A program made the translations under genes and the position numbers. This document shows positions 60,870 to 64,000 of a stretch of DNA of 64,000 nt, piece after piece. Positions within the stretch are counted from its first letter, which is position 1. Every line of letters starts with the position of its first letter. The stretch is taken from NCBI GenBank assembly GCA_038527485.1, contig JBCBFT010000018.1, forward strand, positions 1 to 64,000, written 5' to 3'. This DNA is from JALEFZ01 sp038527485 (GTDB lineage: Bacteria; Bacteroidota; Bacteroidia; J057). The notes under the pieces were generated by a model, which searched no databases, was not told where the DNA came from, and worked only from the letters and a program-made list of their open reading frames with translations.

Positions 60870-61445
60870 TTAGAATAACTTCCCAAGGATATCATCAATG
60901 GCGCTACCATCACCATCTGCATCGAGGAAGCGGTTGGCCATATCCATGATGGAGTTTCCTTCTTGCGCTTGCTGCTGCATCATACCGCGCTCTTGCTGAA
61001 GCATATTTTGGAGCCCGCCTGCATCAAATCCTTGCTCCTGCTTCTGCTTATTCAAAAAGCTCATCACGACAGGGGCTAGATTGGAAATCAACTGGCTGGT
61101 TTGTCCCATATCAAGTCCTGCTGCCTGGCTCACACCACGCTCTACATTGGATTGCTGACCTCCAAAAAGGTTGCTCAAAATGGAGGCTGCAGGGCCATTC
61201 TCAGTAGATCCTAGAAATCCTGACAAGTCGTCCATAATAGAACCGTCTCCATCCATGTCCAGCATAGACATCAGGCCGCTGGCACCTTCAGATGAATTGG
61301 CGTTCTTCGCCATGGCACCCATCATCATAGGTAGGGCAGCCGAGATGGCACTTTGAGTCGAGTTCTCATCAGCTCCAATCTGCTGGCTGAGGGCTTGGAG
61401 CGCAGGACCGCTCAGTTGTTCACTTAGTTGGTTGATCAATGACAT
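60870..61445 (-). CDS. DUF937-family (YidB-like) protein
   Basis: The 191-residue protein is rich in Met, Gln, Gly and Ser, with repeats of Leu-Ser-Gly-x-Leu/Ser-Gln type. It carries two Asp-Gly-Asp-Gly-Ser motifs (near residues 70 and 181) as in DUF937 proteins. Bacterial members are cytosolic or secreted bundles of unknown function. It is a single gene with its own terminator. Confidence 0.85.
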   Translation of the reverse strand: MSLINQLSEQLSGPALQALSQQIGADENSTQSAISAALPMMMGAMAKNANSSEGASGLMSMLDMDGDGSIMDDLSGFLGSTENGPAASILSNLFGGQQSNVERGVSQAAGLDMGQTSQLISNLAPVVMSFLNKQKQEQGFDAGGLQNMLQQERGMMQQQAQEGNSIMDMANRFLDADGDGSAIDDILGKLF

Positions 61446-61693
61446 AATCGAAGGGTAATAGCGTAATCAAAAACCAGTACATCCCACATAGACGTGTGTG
61501 TTCAATTTGTAAATGGCATACTGGCTAAATGTTGATATTAAATTAGTTTAATTCTTTTGTAGTCGAAGAAAAAAATGAAATTTCTTGAAAGGGATTTCCT
61601 TATTCTTCATCTTTTAGATCTTCTCCCCCGAAAAGGTCACAGATTTTTTATCCTTTCTTCCAATTCTCTTCTCCTCAGCTTTAATTTGTACCT

Positions 61694-62743
61694 ATGAGAA
61701 ATTATCCCATTCACATCGGGTCATCTGCCTTGGAGTCATTGAGCGTCTTTCTGGAAGAATCGGCTTATACACAGATTCTGGTCCTTGCTGACACTTTGAC
61801 GCACAAGCACTGTTATCCACACTTGCAGGCTCATATACCTCCCCATCAGGTTCAGCTTATTGAGCCAGGAGAGATCCATAAGAACCTGGCCACTTGTACG
61901 CTGCTGTGGCAGGCGATGACAGATCTACGTCTAGATCGCCGATCGCTTGTGATCAACCTGGGGGGTGGAGTCATTGGAGATATGGGAGGTTTCGTGGCCA
62001 GCACCTACAAGCGAGGAATTGATTTTGTGCAAGTTCCTACCACCTTACTGGCCCAGGTAGATGCGAGCGTAGGGGGAAAATTGGGCATCGACTTTGAAGG
62101 ATACAAAAACCATATCGGCCTCTTTTGCGAACCTCAAGGGGTATTTATCTATCCAGCATTTTTACAGACCCTTCCAGAGGCTGAACTGCACTCAGGCTTT
62201 GCCGAGGTGATCAAGCATCATCTGATTGCAGATGCGGCAGGCTGGGAGCAATTGCAACATCTTACACAGCTCGAAGCGGGAAACATGGAAGGATTGATCA
62301 GACATTCTATACAGGTCAAAGAAGACATTGTCGCCCAGGACCCTCAGGAAAAGGGATTGCGCAAAGCCTTGAACTTCGGTCATACCATCGGACATGCCAT
62401 CGAAGGAGATCTCTTGCAACAAGGCACACCCATCCTACACGGTGAAGCCATCGCTATAGGAATGGTCGCAGAGTCTTGGATTTCATCTACACGTGGGCTT
62501 TTATCCCCCAATAGGCTCCAAACGATTACACAATATTTGCACAGCTTATACCCCCCTCTAACAATCGATCTCTCACGCGAGGAGATCTTGTTTGATCGCG
62601 CGCGCAATGACAAAAAGAATATTGGAGCAGAAGTCAATTGTACCTTACTCGATGGAGTAGGTAAAGTAAAGGTCAACCAGGCGATCACCCAAGAGGAAAT
62701 GACCGCTTCCCTTCAATTCTGGAATGCTTCAATTGCACCCTAA
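61694..62743 (+). CDS. aroB: 3-Dehydroquinate synthase
   Basis: The 349-residue protein is a full AroB. Family blocks are Gly-Gly-Gly-Val-Ile-Gly-Asp-Met-Gly-Gly-Phe near residue 93, Pro-Thr-Thr-Leu-Leu-Ala-Gln-Val-Asp-Ala-Ser-Val-Gly-Gly-Lys near 115 and Phe-Gly-His-Thr-Ile-Gly-His-Ala near 229. It turns DAHP into 3-dehydroquinate with NAD+ and a metal, step two of the shikimate pathway. Single gene. Confidence 0.96.
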   Translation: MRNYPIHIGSSALESLSVFLEESAYTQILVLADTLTHKHCYPHLQAHIPPHQVQLIEPGEIHKNLATCTLLWQAMTDLRLDRRSLVINLGGGVIGDMGGFVASTYKRGIDFVQVPTTLLAQVDASVGGKLGIDFEGYKNHIGLFCEPQGVFIYPAFLQTLPEAELHSGFAEVIKHHLIADAAGWEQLQHLTQLEAGNMEGLIRHSIQVKEDIVAQDPQEKGLRKALNFGHTIGHAIEGDLLQQGTPILHGEAIAIGMVAESWISSTRGLLSPNRLQTITQYLHSLYPPLTIDLSREEILFDRARNDKKNIGAEVNCTLLDGVGKVKVNQAITQEEMTASLQFWNASIAP

Positions 62744-62782
62744 AGCGTCAGTTTTACCTTATTTACTTTATCCATTTCTTCT

Positions 62783-62800
62783 CCCTTACATATGTAAGGG
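62783..62800. other. 18-bp perfect palindrome CCCTTACATATGTAAGGG
   Basis: A loop-free palindrome 40 bp after aroB and 131 bp before the next start. No T-run follows. It looks more like a dimer-binding site than a terminator; function unknown. Confidence 0.6.
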
Positions 62801-62931
62801 GAGGATAAAAACCCTTTATTCATTCGATTCAATAGAAATTAAGTTTGAAGTATTAAATGGGAGGAAAACTATTCATTTATCTAAAATATAGTAACCTTCC
62901 TTATGATTCATCCTAACACATAATTCTTTTG

Positions 62932-64000
62932 ATGATTCACTACATGCTTCAAACAAAAGTACGGCCCAAAGGCGCCTACACTCCCCTACTTTTTGTGTTG
63001 CTTGTCTTTTGTTTCCCATTCTTATCCCAAGCCCAACTTGTCACACTAGATTTTGACGACTTAGGGACAGGAGCTTTTGAGGATGTGACCAAAGATCTTT
63101 ATCCCTACAATGGTTTTGTATTTGTTTCGGACTCTGCGGGTACAATTGCCCAAAGTGGCATGTTTTCCGTCACAGGTCCTACAGGAGCAGGTTCAGTAGA
63201 TAGCATTGGTGTTTACTTTGCCCCCTCCTTGACTCAAACAGGCACAAGCATCAAGATGCGAAGGGCTTGTGGAGGCAACTTTGACTTCAATGCTTTCGGG
63301 ATTATCCCCAATACAGGAGCCGTATTAGAAATCGAAGGGTATCTCGGAGGAATGAAAGTAGCTACAGATACATTCACTTCCGCTTTTACCAAAACTACGG
63401 TCACTTTAGACAGCACATTCCATGCAATAGATGAAATCCGATTCACACAGCTAGGGGTGAGTGCCAATGAGTATGTACTGGATAATATAGAAATGGAGTT
63501 GGCACCCTTCGCTGTTACGCCAGTAGCTCTGTCCTTGAGTGGGGGGACCCTCCTTTGCGCAGAAGACTCTACCTTCCTTGTAGCCTCCGTGACAGGGGGA
63601 TGTTTGAATTACACCTACACATGGTCTACAGGGGATACAACTTTTGAAACCACCTCAGTAAAAGACACCTTAAAAGGCTTGCCAGCAGGAACCTATACAT
63701 TGACCATCACCGACTACAGTGGCTCAGTCGATTCAGGATCTTTCACGCTTTCAGCACCTGCTACGCTCAATGCGATAGCTACAGTGGATGCCAATGTTTC
63801 ATGTAATGGCCAAGGAAACGGTCAATTGACTGCTTCTGCAACAGGAGGAACAGCCCCTTATAACTACTTGTGGAGTACAAGCTCGACGAATGCTACGCTT
63901 GGTTCGCTATCTCCTGCGACTTACACCTTATATGTAACGGATAATAATGGATGTGCTTCGACTGCCCAAGCAACGATTACAGAGCCTACTGCACTGATCA
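62932..64000 (+). CDS. SprB-repeat secreted/surface protein, N-terminal part
   Basis: The frame opens at ATG 62932 (a second ATG is at 62944) and runs to the window edge, at least 356 residues. A signal peptide (hydrophobic core Leu-Leu-Phe-Val-Leu-Leu-Val-Phe-Cys-Phe, ending Ser-Gln-Ala-Gln) is followed by a jelly-roll-like domain (about 40-195) and then SprB-type repeats of about 75 residues, with Gly-Gly-x-x-Pro-Tyr-x-Tyr-x-Trp-Ser and Ala-Gly-x-Tyr-Thr-Leu motifs. Such proteins are large surface adhesins, some used in gliding, and usually end in a T9SS domain. The C-terminus lies outside the window. Confidence 0.88.
   Translation, partial: MIHYMLQTKVRPKGAYTPLLFVLLVFCFPFLSQAQLVTLDFDDLGTGAFEDVTKDLYPYNGFVFVSDSAGTIAQSGMFSVTGPTGAGSVDSIGVYFAPSLTQTGTSIKMRRACGGNFDFNAFGIIPNTGAVLEIEGYLGGMKVATDTFTSAFTKTTVTLDSTFHAIDEIRFTQLGVSANEYVLDNIEMELAPFAVTPVALSLSGGTLLCAEDSTFLVASVTGGCLNYTYTWSTGDTTFETTSVKDTLKGLPAGTYTLTITDYSGSVDSGSFTLSAPATLNAIATVDANVSCNGQGNGQLTASATGGTAPYNYLWSTSSTNATLGSLSPATYTLYVTDNNGCASTAQATITEPTALI

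Overview
The window reads as chromosome of a free-living member of the Bacteroidota, most likely a Saprospirales-type (Lewinella/Haliscomenobacter-like) organism. Support: C-terminal type IX secretion (T9SS) sorting domains on several large secreted proteins, a SprB-repeat protein, promoter boxes of the TAnnTTTG type, few Shine-Dalgarno sequences, tandem MdpB-like tail-collar genes, a class I HMG-CoA reductase (mevalonate route to isoprenoids), and an iodotyrosine-deiodinase-like flavoprotein of the kind known from Haliscomenobacter. The family-level placement is inference. I saw no rRNA, tRNA, CRISPR array or complete insertion sequence.

Layout. 0-1.4 kb: two-gene module (PD-(D/E)XK nuclease plus Toprim protein) behind glyA. 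1.5-6.2 kb: glyA, a membrane GT-C-like protein, a PyrR-like phosphoribosyltransferase and two tandem tail-collar genes. 6.8-20.5 kb: single housekeeping, hydrolase and secreted genes (alpha/beta hydrolase, M14 peptidase, ClbS-like, histidine phosphatase, YARHG lipid-free secreted protein, GNAT, amylosucrase, barrel protein, sulfurtransferase, htpG), interrupted at 11.4-12.4 kb by a 227-bp MITE-like element with target duplication and a 5'-truncated KilA-N gene. 21-29 kb: three large T9SS cargo proteins, including an M36 metallopeptidase and a paralogue that has lost the peptidase.

29-38 kb: DinB protein, an AraC regulator with a neighbouring SDR reductase and shared direct-repeat operators, a lipoprotein, then a xylose/xylan operon (xylB-xylA-GH3 beta-xylosidase). 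37.9-40.6 kb: four consecutive small membrane proteins, two of them clear paralogues with a PH-like tail. 40.7-49.3 kb: 2OG oxygenase, esterase with hslV, lipocalin-like lipoprotein, solitary nuoI, UbiA prenyltransferase, GT-C mannosyltransferase-like protein, a winged-helix/nucleotidyltransferase-fold pair whose catalytic aspartates are gone, and an IYD-like nitroreductase.

49.7-64 kb: a TrpF-like protein lacking the catalytic Cys, a membrane nucleotidyl cyclase, mtaB, a free-standing Hpt protein, a lipoprotein esterase homologue lacking its nucleophile, an orphan LytTR response regulator, HMG-CoA reductase, dapD behind a structured leader with two terminator-like hairpins, a methyltransferase, DUF937 protein, aroB, and the start of a SprB-repeat surface protein that runs off the window. 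The best candidates for undescribed biology are the nuclease/Toprim pair, the HTH plus pseudo-nucleotidyltransferase pair, the structured dapD leader, and the AraC/SDR operator set.
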